Positions 1-8,157 of a stretch of DNA of 15,758 nucleotides are shown here, piece after piece. How positions within the stretch are numbered: the first letter of the stretch is position 1; each line of letters opens with the position of its first letter. Origin of the DNA: JAGLGH01 sp034723595 (GTDB lineage: Archaea; Nanobdellota; Nanobdellia; Woesearchaeales; JAGLGH01); the NCBI GenBank assembly GCA_034723595.1, contig JAYEPB010000049.1:1-15758 (forward strand), read 5' to 3'. The translations under genes and the position numbers were made by a program. The notes beneath the pieces are model-generated. The model saw nothing but the letters and a program-made list of their open reading frames with translations. It ran no database searches and had not been told where the DNA came from.

Positions 1-597
1 TATGCCAGGTTCGCTAGGGAACACAACTATAGCTTTACTTTTATGAACTCCTGCCTTTTTGTAAGTTTCTTCATTCAAAAGATTTCCCTTTACAAAATGA
101 ATATTATCAAACGTAGATAAAACCGGCGGCAGTTGCTCTATCTTTTCATCAATAATACAAAATGCTGCCCTCTTATCAAGATGCTTAATCTCTTTGATAA
201 GGCCCAATAACGCACTTTCACCTGGATAATTAATAATAACAATTCCGTCTTTATGGGGATTCTCCATCATGCCTAATTGCCTCCTTTCTCTCCGGTCTTC
301 TTTAAGGTCAAATGCCTGGGAAATTATCACACCTAAGAATGCAATTCCCACTGTGCCAAAAAAGATTGTAGTCCACCGCCCGCCAGTTGTTGAGGCAGGT
401 TGATTGCCATACCCTACTGTTGTGAATGTCTGCCATGTCTGCCAAAGTGATTCTTCCCAGCTTACACTCTCCAAAGACTTAAAGAACATTGTATGAAGAA
501 TGAAAACCACAATCAGGAATAGCAATGAATTGACAAACATTTTAAGAGGAGCATGGTGCCTAAGCCTATTATACAACCTTTGAATTATAAATATCAT
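1..597 (-). CDS. Two-helix potassium channel with RCK/TrkA-N domain (partial, 3' end outside window)
   Basis: The frame is open for 199 codons from an ATG at 597-595 to the window edge, so the C-terminus is missing. Residues 20-37 form a first membrane helix. Residues 46-65 form a pore loop with the canonical K+ filter TTVGYGN (59-65), and residues 75-96 form the second helix. From about residue 117 an alternating beta/alpha pattern (GIVIINYPGES..., FCIID at 147-150) looks like an RCK/TrkA-N regulatory domain, although its Gly-rich loop is degenerate. A strong ribosome-binding site (GGAGGG) lies 4 nt before the ATG. The gene begins 42 bases after the aminopropyltransferase stop and is the last visible gene of the operon. 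By family it should conduct K+ across the cytoplasmic membrane, gated by a ligand bound to the cytosolic domain. A polyamine link is plausible because polyamines block many K+ channels, but that is inference. Confidence 0.88.
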   Translation of the reverse strand, partial: MIFIIQRLYNRLRHHAPLKMFVNSLLFLIVVFILHTMFFKSLESVSWEESLWQTWQTFTTVGYGNQPASTTGGRWTTIFFGTVGIAFLGVIISQAFDLKEDRRERRQLGMMENPHKDGIVIINYPGESALLGLIKEIKHLDKRAAFCIIDEKIEQLPPVLSTFDNIHFVKGNLLNEETYKKAGVHKSKAIVVFPSEPGI

Positions 598-639
598 ACT
601 GCCCTCCAAACCAGGATTTAATAATATTCTTTTTTTAGA

Positions 640-2364
640 TTAATCTGTGAGCCAGCTTTCCTTAAGGTAATAATGAAGCAGAATAGGGTACATCAAAGTA
701 TTGACTTCATTATATTTGGATACAAGCTCGTTTTTTCCAAAAACAAGCGCTCTCCTGAATACATCAGGAGTAAGGTATTTTGTAGATACATTGAAATCCA
801 ATTCTTCTATCTGTCTTACCACTGCATTTTTAGAAAAATTGTTCTTCCAGGCAATGAACCAACCCCAATCGCCAAAGCTTGGAACATTCTCATGAAAAGG
901 AAGAGTATTGAACCCAGCATCTTCCATAGTGCGCATAATGCACAGGTAGCTCTCCCTTGCATAATATGGTGAAGTTGATTGCACGACAATCATGCCATGT
1001 TCAGCAAGGATACGCCTGAGCTTTAGGTAGAACTCTTTGGAATATAGCTTGGCAAGTTCAATACCTGAAGGATCAGGGAAATCTATAATTATAACATTCC
1101 ATTTGCCCCTCACTTCAGACAGGAATTTATCAGCATCAAGATTAAGGATAGCTACATCTGCGATTTTCTCAACTTTGTTTTGTTTCTCTTTATCTTTGCT
1201 GATAATCCCGGTTTCCATATAAATCGGTTTGCTGCCATCAGTTGTGATTCCATGCCCAATCATAGTAACCACCCTGGCATCTTTAAACGAATTCTGATTA
1301 AGTTTCCGCAAAATAGGATTTTGCGAGCAAAACTGAGTCATAGCTGGATCCAGATCAACAAGCAGCACTTCTTCAACATCAGGGTACTTCAGAACTTCTC
1401 TAAGCGCCATGCCATCTCCGCCGCCAAGGATCAATACCCTCTTGTGACTTGAAACAAGATTCATCACTGGATGAACAAGAGGCTCATGATATCTTTCTTC
1501 ATCAGTACTGCAAAATTGTAGGTTGCTATTGATGAAAAAACGATACTCGTCAATTGCCCTGCTATGAGTCATAACAAGATGCTGATATTTTGTTGTGGTT
1601 GAGAATACAATTGGGTCATCATAAAGGTGTTGTTCCAGAAGTTTATTCCAGTTGCGATTGTGATTGTATCCGATAAAAAGGCTTATGGCTGTAAAAATCA
1701 TCAATATAATTATTGTGAGCTTCTTCGCAATCATGTTCTTGTGAATAAAATAGATTGCCGTAACCACAGCAACACCAAAGTTTACTCCTGCAAGGATGAA
1801 GCTTATTTCAGTGAGTGGGAATCTCCTAAGAAGGTAATACACCCATAGAAATGTGCCTAAAAGCGCACCAATGTAATCTGCGCTGAAAACCTTTTCAATG
1901 TTGAGGCTGAGTTTCTTATAATATTTCTCATTGATTCGCATCACAACAGGAATTTCTAAACCGATAAGAAGCCCTAATGACATAATGAAAAAATACTGGA
2001 CAAGTTTGACATGCGCTTCCATAATCCCATATGCCCAGTAAGTAGCAATTGGTGAATAGCCTCCAATAATTGCGAGAAGAATCTCAATTCCTATGAATAT
2101 TTCAATAAGATTCCTATCGCTAAAATACTTCTGTAATTTTGCAGCAACACCCATCATAAAAAGCATCAATCCCATGGTTATGCTGTATTGTTCTATCGAA
2201 TTTCCAAAAATATAGGTTCCAACAGTGCTCTGGATAAATTCCAATACAAGACCGCATGCGCCTGTAGCAAACATGCAGGATATGAGAAGGAAAGATGCCC
2301 AGTTGAATTTAATCGACCAGCGAAACATCATCCGGTCTTTTACTGTAGTTACTAGTTGAGTCAT
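640..2364 (-). CDS. speE: Membrane-embedded polyamine aminopropyltransferase (spermidine synthase-like)
   Basis: This 574-residue protein has about seven membrane helices in residues 20-235, followed by a cytosolic Rossmann-type spermidine synthase domain. The decarboxylated-SAM binding motif GGGDG is at 314-318. The acidic strand end DLDP is at 337-340, the DA pair at 410-411, and the catalytic-loop motif DFPDPSG at 428-434. The conserved tail VPSFGDWGW lies at 495-502. Known soluble relatives transfer an aminopropyl group from decarboxylated SAM to a polyamine. The membrane-fused form is typical of clusters that also carry DUF350 proteins. Its substrate is not known from sequence. An insert of roughly 35 lysine-rich residues (about 370-405) separates the SAM-binding strands from the DA motif. 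The start is ATG 2364 with GGAGG close upstream. A 195-base gap with two hairpins separates it from the DUF350 gene. No SAM decarboxylase gene is visible. Confidence 0.88.
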   Translation of the reverse strand: MTQLVTTVKDRMMFRWSIKFNWASFLLISCMFATGACGLVLEFIQSTVGTYIFGNSIEQYSITMGLMLFMMGVAAKLQKYFSDRNLIEIFIGIEILLAIIGGYSPIATYWAYGIMEAHVKLVQYFFIMSLGLLIGLEIPVVMRINEKYYKKLSLNIEKVFSADYIGALLGTFLWVYYLLRRFPLTEISFILAGVNFGVAVVTAIYFIHKNMIAKKLTIIILMIFTAISLFIGYNHNRNWNKLLEQHLYDDPIVFSTTTKYQHLVMTHSRAIDEYRFFINSNLQFCSTDEERYHEPLVHPVMNLVSSHKRVLILGGGDGMALREVLKYPDVEEVLLVDLDPAMTQFCSQNPILRKLNQNSFKDARVVTMIGHGITTDGSKPIYMETGIISKDKEKQNKVEKIADVAILNLDADKFLSEVRGKWNVIIIDFPDPSGIELAKLYSKEFYLKLRRILAEHGMIVVQSTSPYYARESYLCIMRTMEDAGFNTLPFHENVPSFGDWGWFIAWKNNFSKNAVVRQIEELDFNVSTKYLTPDVFRRALVFGKNELVSKYNEVNTLMYPILLHYYLKESWLTD

Positions 2365-2426
2365 GATTATCCTCCATTTAGTTATAATTCTTAATCTTAC
2401 TTTTCTCCTTTAGCAAATACAGGGGC

Positions 2427-2461
2427 TAGCAAATACAAGGTATAATTCCTTGCACTTGCTA
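2427..2461 (-). repeat. 14-bp hairpin in the DUF350-speE intergenic gap
   Basis: On the minus (operon) strand, TAGCAAGTGCAAGG pairs with CCTTGTATTTGCTA around a 7-base loop. All 14 positions pair if two G-U wobbles are allowed; on the plus strand those two become A-C mismatches. The structure therefore favours the operon transcript. A partial direct copy (TAGCAAATACA) lies at 2411-2421. It could be an attenuator, a processing site or a degenerate palindromic repeat. No long U-tract follows on the minus strand, so it is not a classical terminator. Confidence 0.6.
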
Positions 2462-2481
2462 AAATAGAAAGATAGTGTGTT

Positions 2482-2526
2482 AGGTGTCCCCTATTTCCTT
2501 AAAAGAAACAGAACTAGGGGACACCT
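2482..2526. repeat. Perfect 12-bp inverted repeat AGGTGTCCCCTA (REP/MITE-like)
   Basis: AGGTGTCCCCTA at 2482-2493 is perfectly complementary to TAGGGGACACCT at 2515-2526. The 21-base spacer can form a further TTTC/GAAA stem. Short palindromes with the GTGTCCCC core are, as I recall, widespread in genomes carrying REP-associated tyrosine (IS200/IS605-like) transposases. It sits between the DUF350 stop and the aminopropyltransferase start, so it is transcribed with the operon and may also act as a transcript stability or termination element. Confidence 0.65.
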
Positions 2527-2559
2527 TCCTCAGCTTATATTAAAGATTTAAGTCAGAGG

Positions 2560-3420
2560 CTATATTACAGAGCTGATTATAAGCGCTACTGCAATAATAG
2601 CTCCCTCTGTCATGGCAAGAGCAGCAACATTCTGGTCTTTTATCTCTGCTCTTAGACTTGTGTTTGGAAGCAGAAATTTATCTATGAGCTTTTTGAAAAC
2701 CAGAAGCATAAGCATACCATAACCTGCACAAAGGGAAAAGGAGGTTATATCTGTTATCCAGTCCACAAAATCTCCTGTAAGACTTGCGCGAAGAATAATG
2801 CCTAATGCAAAGAGTATGCCCCCAAGTGCTAACCCCGCAGCTGCGTTGTTCTTTTTGATCTCTTCTTTTACATTAAATGAAGTGATCAATTCATAAATAT
2901 ATCCGCAGATGCACAAGGCTATCTGACCAATGACAAAGAAGACTATCGCGCTCAGTAGGCCAATAATCAATTTTACTGTTCCATCTCCACTAAATGCACC
3001 GTTTAGAATGCAACCTGTTGCAAGATACATCCCGCACTCTGCCAGGCCAACTGCAGTATTGCCTTCCTGGACTTCATCATCATTGTTAATTCCGGCTAGC
3101 ATAACCTTATCGCAAACTTCCCTACCTAGAAATAGACAGGTTGTAATCAGAGTACCGTCAATAATCAATGTGAAAAGATCAGTCCAGAAATCATGAACAG
3201 CATTTCCGCTTAGTGCACCGGCAATACCTATGCCAATACCTATATAAAGACCAGCTCTTCTGAATCCCACACCTTTATTACTTTTTTCCTCGATTTCACG
3301 GTCATCATCGAATTTTGTTGTTCTTAGGTCTGCGAAGATTTTCGCAACCCAGATCCCGAAGAATGCCACAAGACAATAAATCAACCCCTGCCAAAAATTC
3401 GTGAACAATATATTATTCAT
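2560..3420 (-). CDS. Tandem DUF350 membrane protein (YjfL-like)
   Basis: This 286-residue hydrophobic protein is built from four repeats of a two-helix unit, equivalent to two DUF350 domains. The repeat signature is a small, Gly/Ala-rich helix preceded by N/VAxGLA-type residues: near 50-72 (GVGFRRAGLYIGIG), 122-146 (AVGLAECGMYLATG), 193-215 (AAAGLALGGILFALG) and 263-286 (NVAALAMTEGAIIA). About eight membrane helices follow. E. coli YjfL, a single DUF350 domain, is the best-known relative; its function is undetermined. DUF350 genes recur next to membrane aminopropyltransferases and ion channels, as here, so a joint membrane function is likely but unproven. The start is ATG 3420 with GGAGA 6 nt upstream. 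The gap to the upstream lipoprotein gene is 80 bases. Confidence 0.82.
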   Translation of the reverse strand: MNNILFTNFWQGLIYCLVAFFGIWVAKIFADLRTTKFDDDREIEEKSNKGVGFRRAGLYIGIGIGIAGALSGNAVHDFWTDLFTLIIDGTLITTCLFLGREVCDKVMLAGINNDDEVQEGNTAVGLAECGMYLATGCILNGAFSGDGTVKLIIGLLSAIVFFVIGQIALCICGYIYELITSFNVKEEIKKNNAAAGLALGGILFALGIILRASLTGDFVDWITDITSFSLCAGYGMLMLLVFKKLIDKFLLPNTSLRAEIKDQNVAALAMTEGAIIAVALIISSVI

Positions 3421-3500
3421 AATAGTTCTCCTTAAAACTTTTTATTTTATATTAGTTAATTCTATTAGTTTAATTAAGCGAAATATTAGCACATGCCTGC

Positions 3501-5117
3501 TTATTTACCCCTCCCACCTGGACCGCCGCCTCGACTGCTTGGACCAGCACCTCGTATTGAAGCAACAGGCCTTTTGAAACCGCCTTTTCTCGCAAAGGAT
3601 GTTTTATTGTACTTTGGGCTGGTTCTGACTGAAGAGCCGTGTGTCCCATACTTCTGACCTCCAGATGTATTTCTACCATAATAAGGCTCTCTGCCTCGGT
3701 AATCATTATTCCAACTGTTCCAGCCATTGTAAGAATAATAATTACGGGACGAACCACCGAACATCAGGTTGTAAAACATGTAATGCTCAAACCATCCCCA
3801 TTGTCTCTGACCGCTGGAATTGGTTACCCATTTGCCATATTTAGGATTACCTACATTTGACATGCCAGGAGGCGCAGCTTCCTCAAGCTTATCTTCCTCA
3901 AAATAGCCGTAAGGCTTGCTGACAATCTCCATGCCAAGGTTATCTATGTTTTCTTCATAATCTTCCTCATCAACATTGACCCAGCCAGTCTCCTTGCGCT
4001 CGCCGTTCTGGACAATAAGGTATTTCTGATATGTTTTCACAGATACATCTTCAATCCAGAATTCAGCATGGTCATCAAATGAACTTGGCCAACTCTCTTT
4101 TGGTTGAATATTAAGAATGTTCCACTTATCCTTAACAACATATATCTTATAGCTCTCACCCCAGAATTTTTGATACTTTGCAGGTACTGTTTCAGGCTTA
4201 AGCTTGGCAAAATACTCATGGACTTCACTGCCTACTTTCCTGGCTGGATATATGTAATTGGTTTCTTTGGCGAAGTCAGAACTTTCATCCCAACTCACGC
4301 GTCCTACTTGGACATAATAATCGATTCTCATATCCTTGAGAATCTTAGTATAGCTCTGGTACAATTCACCAATCTTCGGGCGCAGAGCCTTGTCAAGAGA
4401 TATAATCTTATTCAGATTCGTATCTGCAAGAACAGTGCCATCCCCAAGCTTTGAATAATCAGCTGCTTTGCCAGACTCGTGCAGCTTAAACTCAGCCTGA
4501 GAAATTATAAGCGCATCCTGAGCATCCTTATGCAGCTTATTAAGGGGCGCATATTTTCCTGCAATCTCATCAGCTTTATTAGGATACTCTGTTTTTGCAC
4601 TAGCAATTAAACCATCTAATGACTCAATGATTTCACCGCTCTTAACTACATCTTTTTCAGCCTTTTCAACCATCTTCGGAGCTTCCTTCTTTACTGCCTC
4701 AAGAAACCCCATTCGTGCAGCTGTTTTTTTCGAACTCTTTACTGCGCTTGCTATGATTCTATTGACCTGGGCAATTTCGATTCTAATAGCTGTCGCATCA
4801 TCTTCTTTATTCCTCTTCCTGATAGGCATCACTTTAGAATCATAATATACTTTAGCGCGTTTAAGTTCGTCTTCTGCTTCAGTAAAAAACGCGCTCCAGT
4901 TCTCATTTTTCGCATACGGGGCAAAGAACTTAAACTGATCTGACCCCTTCAGTTTTGTATAGTTATCCTTCTTACCACTAATCTCTTTCCCAACTGCTTC
5001 AATCCTTCCAGGTATCTCATCAGTCTGCTTTTTTACATCTGATGGCAGTCCGCAGGCAGTAAGAAGGAGAGCAGTCATAATAATGACAAAATACTTAAGT
5101 GTTCTTAGTATTCTCAT
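3501..5117 (-). CDS. Large lipoprotein with coiled-coil N-half and Gly/Arg-rich C-terminal tail
   Basis: This is a 538-residue secreted protein. Residues 5-22 form a hydrophobic signal ending in a lipobox L-T-A-C, with Cys22 as the expected lipidated residue. Residues 25-260 are Lys/Glu-rich and largely helical, probably coiled coil. Residues 260-420 look like a globular region with many aromatic residues (YYVQVGRVSW, KYQKFWGESYKIYVV). From about 445 it becomes Tyr/Trp/Gly/Asn-rich and then basic, ending RGGGPGGRGK. Similar RGGGPG-type tails occur, as I recall, in DUF4247/YjfM-like proteins of related DUF350 clusters, so this may be their functional counterpart; I do not recognise a Pfam domain with certainty. 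Start ATG 5117 has AAAGGAGA upstream. It is cotranscribed 23 bases after the DUF2617-like gene. Its likely site is the outer face of the membrane, near the DUF350 and channel proteins. Confidence 0.7.
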   Translation of the reverse strand: MRILRTLKYFVIIMTALLLTACGLPSDVKKQTDEIPGRIEAVGKEISGKKDNYTKLKGSDQFKFFAPYAKNENWSAFFTEAEDELKRAKVYYDSKVMPIRKRNKEDDATAIRIEIAQVNRIIASAVKSSKKTAARMGFLEAVKKEAPKMVEKAEKDVVKSGEIIESLDGLIASAKTEYPNKADEIAGKYAPLNKLHKDAQDALIISQAEFKLHESGKAADYSKLGDGTVLADTNLNKIISLDKALRPKIGELYQSYTKILKDMRIDYYVQVGRVSWDESSDFAKETNYIYPARKVGSEVHEYFAKLKPETVPAKYQKFWGESYKIYVVKDKWNILNIQPKESWPSSFDDHAEFWIEDVSVKTYQKYLIVQNGERKETGWVNVDEEDYEENIDNLGMEIVSKPYGYFEEDKLEEAAPPGMSNVGNPKYGKWVTNSSGQRQWGWFEHYMFYNLMFGGSSRNYYSYNGWNSWNNDYRGREPYYGRNTSGGQKYGTHGSSVRTSPKYNKTSFARKGGFKRPVASIRGAGPSSRGGGPGGRGK

Positions 5118-5140
5118 ATTAAATCTCCTTTAAAAATTAA

Positions 5141-5704
5141 CTAATTTAAGTTTACTAAAGTTTTTGTTATTACGATATTCTTCTCACTTGGATAAGAGTG
5201 AATAGTATTTATATCCACTTCTGGTCCTTTAGTTTGGGCAAAAACAATTGTTTTTGGGACTGTTTCCAGTTTTCCATGAGGGAACTCGTAAGCCAATGCC
5301 AGATAATCTGCTTTGTTTTTATATGTCCTCACCTGATTTTCAATCTCGTTGAGGTATGATTCACCATCAGTCCAAGAACATAGCTGTGACCTAAATTCAT
5401 AATGTATCTGCCCACCAAATATAAGATTCAGTCTGCCAGCAACTTTATCAAGTGGACCATAAAATGCTCTTCTGCTGTCAGTTTGTACATCTATGCAGGC
5501 AAATACTTCATGAAATACAGCATAAGCGTTGTTAATAGTCAGAATGTGACTCGCGCCTATCACAGCTGCTTCAAGGATGAAATCCGGTGAGGTGAGGGTG
5601 CCATGGTCAAGGAGATTAAATTGACCCTTATCAAGTTCACCCTCAATTATATTCAGACGGAGACCAAAAGCAGATTGATCAATATAATCTAAACTTTGAC
5701 CCAT
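5141..5704 (-). CDS. DUF2617-like protein
   Basis: This soluble 187-residue protein has no signal or membrane helix. The stretch ILEAAVIGASHILTI at about 43-57, followed by HEVFACIDV, resembles the G-x-SH ... E-x-x-A-C pattern I associate with DUF2617. That family occurs in actinobacterial operons with DUF4178, DUF350 and spermidine synthase genes, but the assignment rests on memory. I place the start at ATG 5704. It lies 5 bases after GGAGGT, which is also the last two Gly codons of the upstream gene. A TTG two codons earlier (5710) would leave no room for the ribosome-binding site. The coding regions are separated by only two bases, so translation is probably coupled. Function is unknown. 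Confidence 0.65.
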   Translation of the reverse strand: MGQSLDYIDQSAFGLRLNIIEGELDKGQFNLLDHGTLTSPDFILEAAVIGASHILTINNAYAVFHEVFACIDVQTDSRRAFYGPLDKVAGRLNLIFGGQIHYEFRSQLCSWTDGESYLNEIENQVRTYKNKADYLALAYEFPHGKLETVPKTIVFAQTKGPEVDINTIHSYPSEKNIVITKTLVNLN

Positions 5705-5706
5705 AA

Positions 5707-6351
5707 TCAACCTCCTAAACTAATAATTTCAATGTTATTAACATCAATCTGGCTGCTCAGATAGATCTTGTACTCTTCTTTGCCGCCTGATTGCTGCCAC
5801 TCTTCGATTGTCAGGCAAGTGCCATCCTGAGCCTCGAACTCATACATATAGACCTTATCACCTCCTTCTATAATGCTGTTGCGATAATACTTTGCAGGAT
5901 AGTCATCGTCATAATCGAATTTCTTCCCACCAAAGAAAATTCCTTCCTCCTCCTCTGCGATCTGATCAAGGTCATCCTCATCAACTGCCTCCCTTTCATC
6001 ATCACGCAAGTCAGAGAACTTGAGTTCCTTTAGAGTCATTGAAACCTCAATATCATCATCTTCTTCCCACTCAAGATTTACAATTTCGCCTGTGTCTATG
6101 CAAAAGAGCTTGAGCTCAAACCAGGGTAGACTTGAACTATTTACGAATTTCTCATCGAATTCCTGATATGATCCAACCTCTTTCACAAGGTAAGTTCTAC
6201 CATCATAACAGATGAATCCGGATTTTTTGACATCCTTGATTGTATGATTCCATCTATCTTTCTTCAGGATGAGATTTTCTGGAGATAGCTGCCTGATAGC
6301 ATTAAACTGCCTTGCCAGAGACATACTAAATGCAGGATTAAGTTCACTCAT
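5707..6351 (-). CDS. DUF4178-like acidic protein
   Basis: This soluble protein has 214 residues from the preferred start. The pattern of beta strands with G-x-I/F-x-Y-x-G-x-x-Y (SGFICYDGRTYLVKEVGSY) followed by W-F-E-L-x-L and a hydrophobic/Trp strand (GEIVNLEWEED) resembles DUF4178. Members of that family sit next to DUF350 and aminopropyltransferase genes. The central segment (about 90-140) is extremely acidic (ERE...DEDDLDQIAEEEEG). An upstream in-frame ATG at 6375 would overlap telA. The ATG at 6351 has a perfect GGAGGT (6358-6363) six bases upstream and gives the better N-terminus (MSELNPAFSM), so I use it. Its last two codons (GGA GGT) serve as the ribosome-binding site of the next gene. 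Function is unknown; partners among the operon proteins are likely. Confidence 0.68.
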   Translation of the reverse strand: MSELNPAFSMSLARQFNAIRQLSPENLILKKDRWNHTIKDVKKSGFICYDGRTYLVKEVGSYQEFDEKFVNSSSLPWFELKLFCIDTGEIVNLEWEEDDDIEVSMTLKELKFSDLRDDEREAVDEDDLDQIAEEEEGIFFGGKKFDYDDDYPAKYYRNSIIEGGDKVYMYEFEAQDGTCLTIEEWQQSGGKEEYKIYLSSQIDVNNIEIISLGG

Positions 6352-6367
6352 AAAATTACCTCCTTCC

Positions 6368-7600
6368 TTATTCAATTATACCAACATTACCTATTGATTT
6401 GCGTGCATCTGCCTGAGCATTTGCCTTTTGCTCTAATACATCAGACATTCCCTTCAACTGCTCAACAGCCTCTTTGGCTCCTTCAACCATCTTGACCTGA
6501 GCAGATTCATTTTTCTCCATGGACTTCATCAGAATATTGTATGAATCTGTTAAATCCTGAATCTTCATGAGAGGCGAATTAACCAGATCAGTAACATATT
6601 CGGAATTTTCAGCAGCAGATGTAGCTATCTGCTTCATCATGTTTCCAAGATACTCCTGATTAGCTGCCAGAGCCTCAGCGATTTCCCTTTCTTCCTGCTG
6701 AGCCACTTGCAATGCCAACCCATTTTCCAGAACCGGGCGAGTCAGGGTAATCATGCTCAGGATCCCATCACGGAGAGAATCATGAGTATCCATGGTCATA
6801 TTCATTGTGACAAAAAATTGATTAAACGCCTGCTCAGTAATCCTCAAGTTCTGAGCGCGCCTGGCAGATTTAACAATCGCTGCCTGGAGTTTTTGATTTA
6901 TTGTATCATCTTCATTCTGCTCTTTTGCTTTCTCGAGAGCAGACCAAATGGTTTCGACTTGGTAAGCTTTCAGTTGAATCACCTTCTGGAGATCCTGCAG
7001 ATTAACATATCTCTGCTCAATCTCAAGAACATTCTCAAGAAGCCTGTCTGATCCTAACCGCAGACCTCCGACTATTGCGTCAACCTGGTCTTGCAGACTT
7101 TCATATTTAACTGAGATTTCATACAGAATCTCTCCTACTTTAGGAACTTTCTTGAATGTTCTTGCCATCCAGCCTTTCACCCCTTTCAAATCTTTCACCT
7201 GCTTAAGCTGTTCAAGAGCAGGATAGGGGTTCATATCATCCATAACTTTTCGCATTGCCAGCATATTGCCCGGGAGTTCATTCTTTTCCCCAGATTTCAT
7301 CTTCTTCATAGTAGTTCCAAGAGATTTTCTCATAAGATGAAACTCTCCATTGCATCTGTCCTGGGATCCTTGGCCAAGACTTGTCATTTCTCTCAAAACA
7401 GACCTGTTGTCAGGGTCTTCAAGCAATGTAGCAGCCAACTGTTGCGCAACTTCATCAGCCTTGCTAATCTCATCAGCAGGCAGTTTTGGAGCCTGAGGAT
7501 TAAGAACTGCTGGCAGATTCTCTGTTTGGGTTTCTTTTTCTGTGGGAACTTCAACTACTTCTCCTACTACTACTTCTTTTACTGCTGTTTCTTGCGTCAT
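6368..7600 (-). CDS. telA: TelA / toxic anion resistance family protein
   Basis: This 410-residue helical cytosolic protein matches the TelA (KlaA) family, which usually runs 330-400 residues. Residues 1-50 form a low-complexity Val/Glu/Pro leader. The conserved region begins around 85 and includes a NPYPALEQLKQ-like segment, VKGWMARTFKKVPKVG (about 140-157), and long amphipathic helices to the end. TelA proteins were named from plasmid tellurite resistance. In chromosomes they accompany XpaC, Ter-type and envelope-stress genes, and they probably act in a membrane-associated stress complex rather than on tellurite itself. Here the XpaC-like gene lies directly upstream, which supports the assignment. 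Start ATG 7600 has AAGGAGA 6 bases upstream. The stop lies 17 bases before the preferred start of the next gene. Confidence 0.88.
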   Translation of the reverse strand: MTQETAVKEVVVGEVVEVPTEKETQTENLPAVLNPQAPKLPADEISKADEVAQQLAATLLEDPDNRSVLREMTSLGQGSQDRCNGEFHLMRKSLGTTMKKMKSGEKNELPGNMLAMRKVMDDMNPYPALEQLKQVKDLKGVKGWMARTFKKVPKVGEILYEISVKYESLQDQVDAIVGGLRLGSDRLLENVLEIEQRYVNLQDLQKVIQLKAYQVETIWSALEKAKEQNEDDTINQKLQAAIVKSARRAQNLRITEQAFNQFFVTMNMTMDTHDSLRDGILSMITLTRPVLENGLALQVAQQEEREIAEALAANQEYLGNMMKQIATSAAENSEYVTDLVNSPLMKIQDLTDSYNILMKSMEKNESAQVKMVEGAKEAVEQLKGMSDVLEQKANAQADARKSIGNVGIIE

Positions 7601-7641
7601 TGAATTTCTCCTTAACTTAAAATTGTTAATAGTTTAACTGA

Positions 7642-8157
7642 TTATCTGGCGAAACGCACTTTCATAAATTTGGCCTTAGCCTGGAACTCTCCTACTCGAT
7701 TATTCTTGACCACATCAGAGATTTCAGCTAAAGCACTTTGCAGCATGGAAGAACTTTCCATGAATTGCACCTTCAATTTAGTCTGCTCTTCCTGAGTAAG
7801 ATTTAAAAAAGGCTGAATTACTTTATTAGGAAGATAGTCCCTGACTGACTGATTCACTTCCCAGGTTAAATCGTTGCCAGGATAGGATTTGTTCATGACA
7901 GGCACTAATTCCTGGAGAGTATCAATTATGCTTTCAACTCTTTCCAGTACATCCATAGCCATGCCCTCAATCCTTACCCTGATGTTCAGCTGCAGCAACT
8001 GATTCATCATTTCCTTAATTTCTTTCTCAGAATCAGGTTGTTTAGATACACTTGTCTCTTCACCATGACTTGGCGCTTCAGGCTTTTTGCCTTTATTAAC
8101 AAAATACACCACCAAGCCGATTGCTATTAATGTGCCAATAATTGAACTAATAATCAT
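7642..8157 (-). CDS. Membrane-anchored XpaC-like protein (TelA partner)
   Basis: The protein has 171 residues. An N-terminal helix (2-20, IISSIIGTLIAIGLVVYFV) is followed by a charged linker (21-45) and an all-helical cytosolic domain. The helical part carries DYLPNKVIQPFLNL (about 107-120), which matches the YLP-x(n)-LL-x-Y/L helix typical of the XpaC family (named for 5-bromo-4-chloroindolyl phosphate hydrolysis). XpaC genes commonly neighbour telA, as here. The protein is shorter than typical XpaC and does not show the usual two N-terminal helices. Start ATG 8157 overlaps the stop of the kinase fragment (TATGA) and has AAAGGAG directly upstream. Biochemical activity is unknown; it probably anchors TelA or a partner at the membrane. 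Confidence 0.62.
   Translation of the reverse strand: MIISSIIGTLIAIGLVVYFVNKGKKPEAPSHGEETSVSKQPDSEKEIKEMMNQLLQLNIRVRIEGMAMDVLERVESIIDTLQELVPVMNKSYPGNDLTWEVNQSVRDYLPNKVIQPFLNLTQEEQTKLKVQFMESSSMLQSALAEISDVVKNNRVGEFQAKAKFMKVRFAR

Noticed and set aside
3470..3757. Minus-strand 95-residue frame at the end of the lipoprotein gene
   Set aside because: It is a shifted frame over the Gly/Arg-rich tail; the lipoprotein frame is longer and has the ribosome-binding site and lipobox.
5704..5710. TTG at 5710 as the start of the DUF2617-like gene
   Set aside because: It abuts the ribosome-binding site with no spacing; ATG 5704 has proper spacing.
6352..6375. ATG 6375 as the start of the DUF4178-like gene
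   Set aside because: ATG 6351 has a perfect GGAGGT six bases upstream, and the earlier ATG would place that site inside the coding region.
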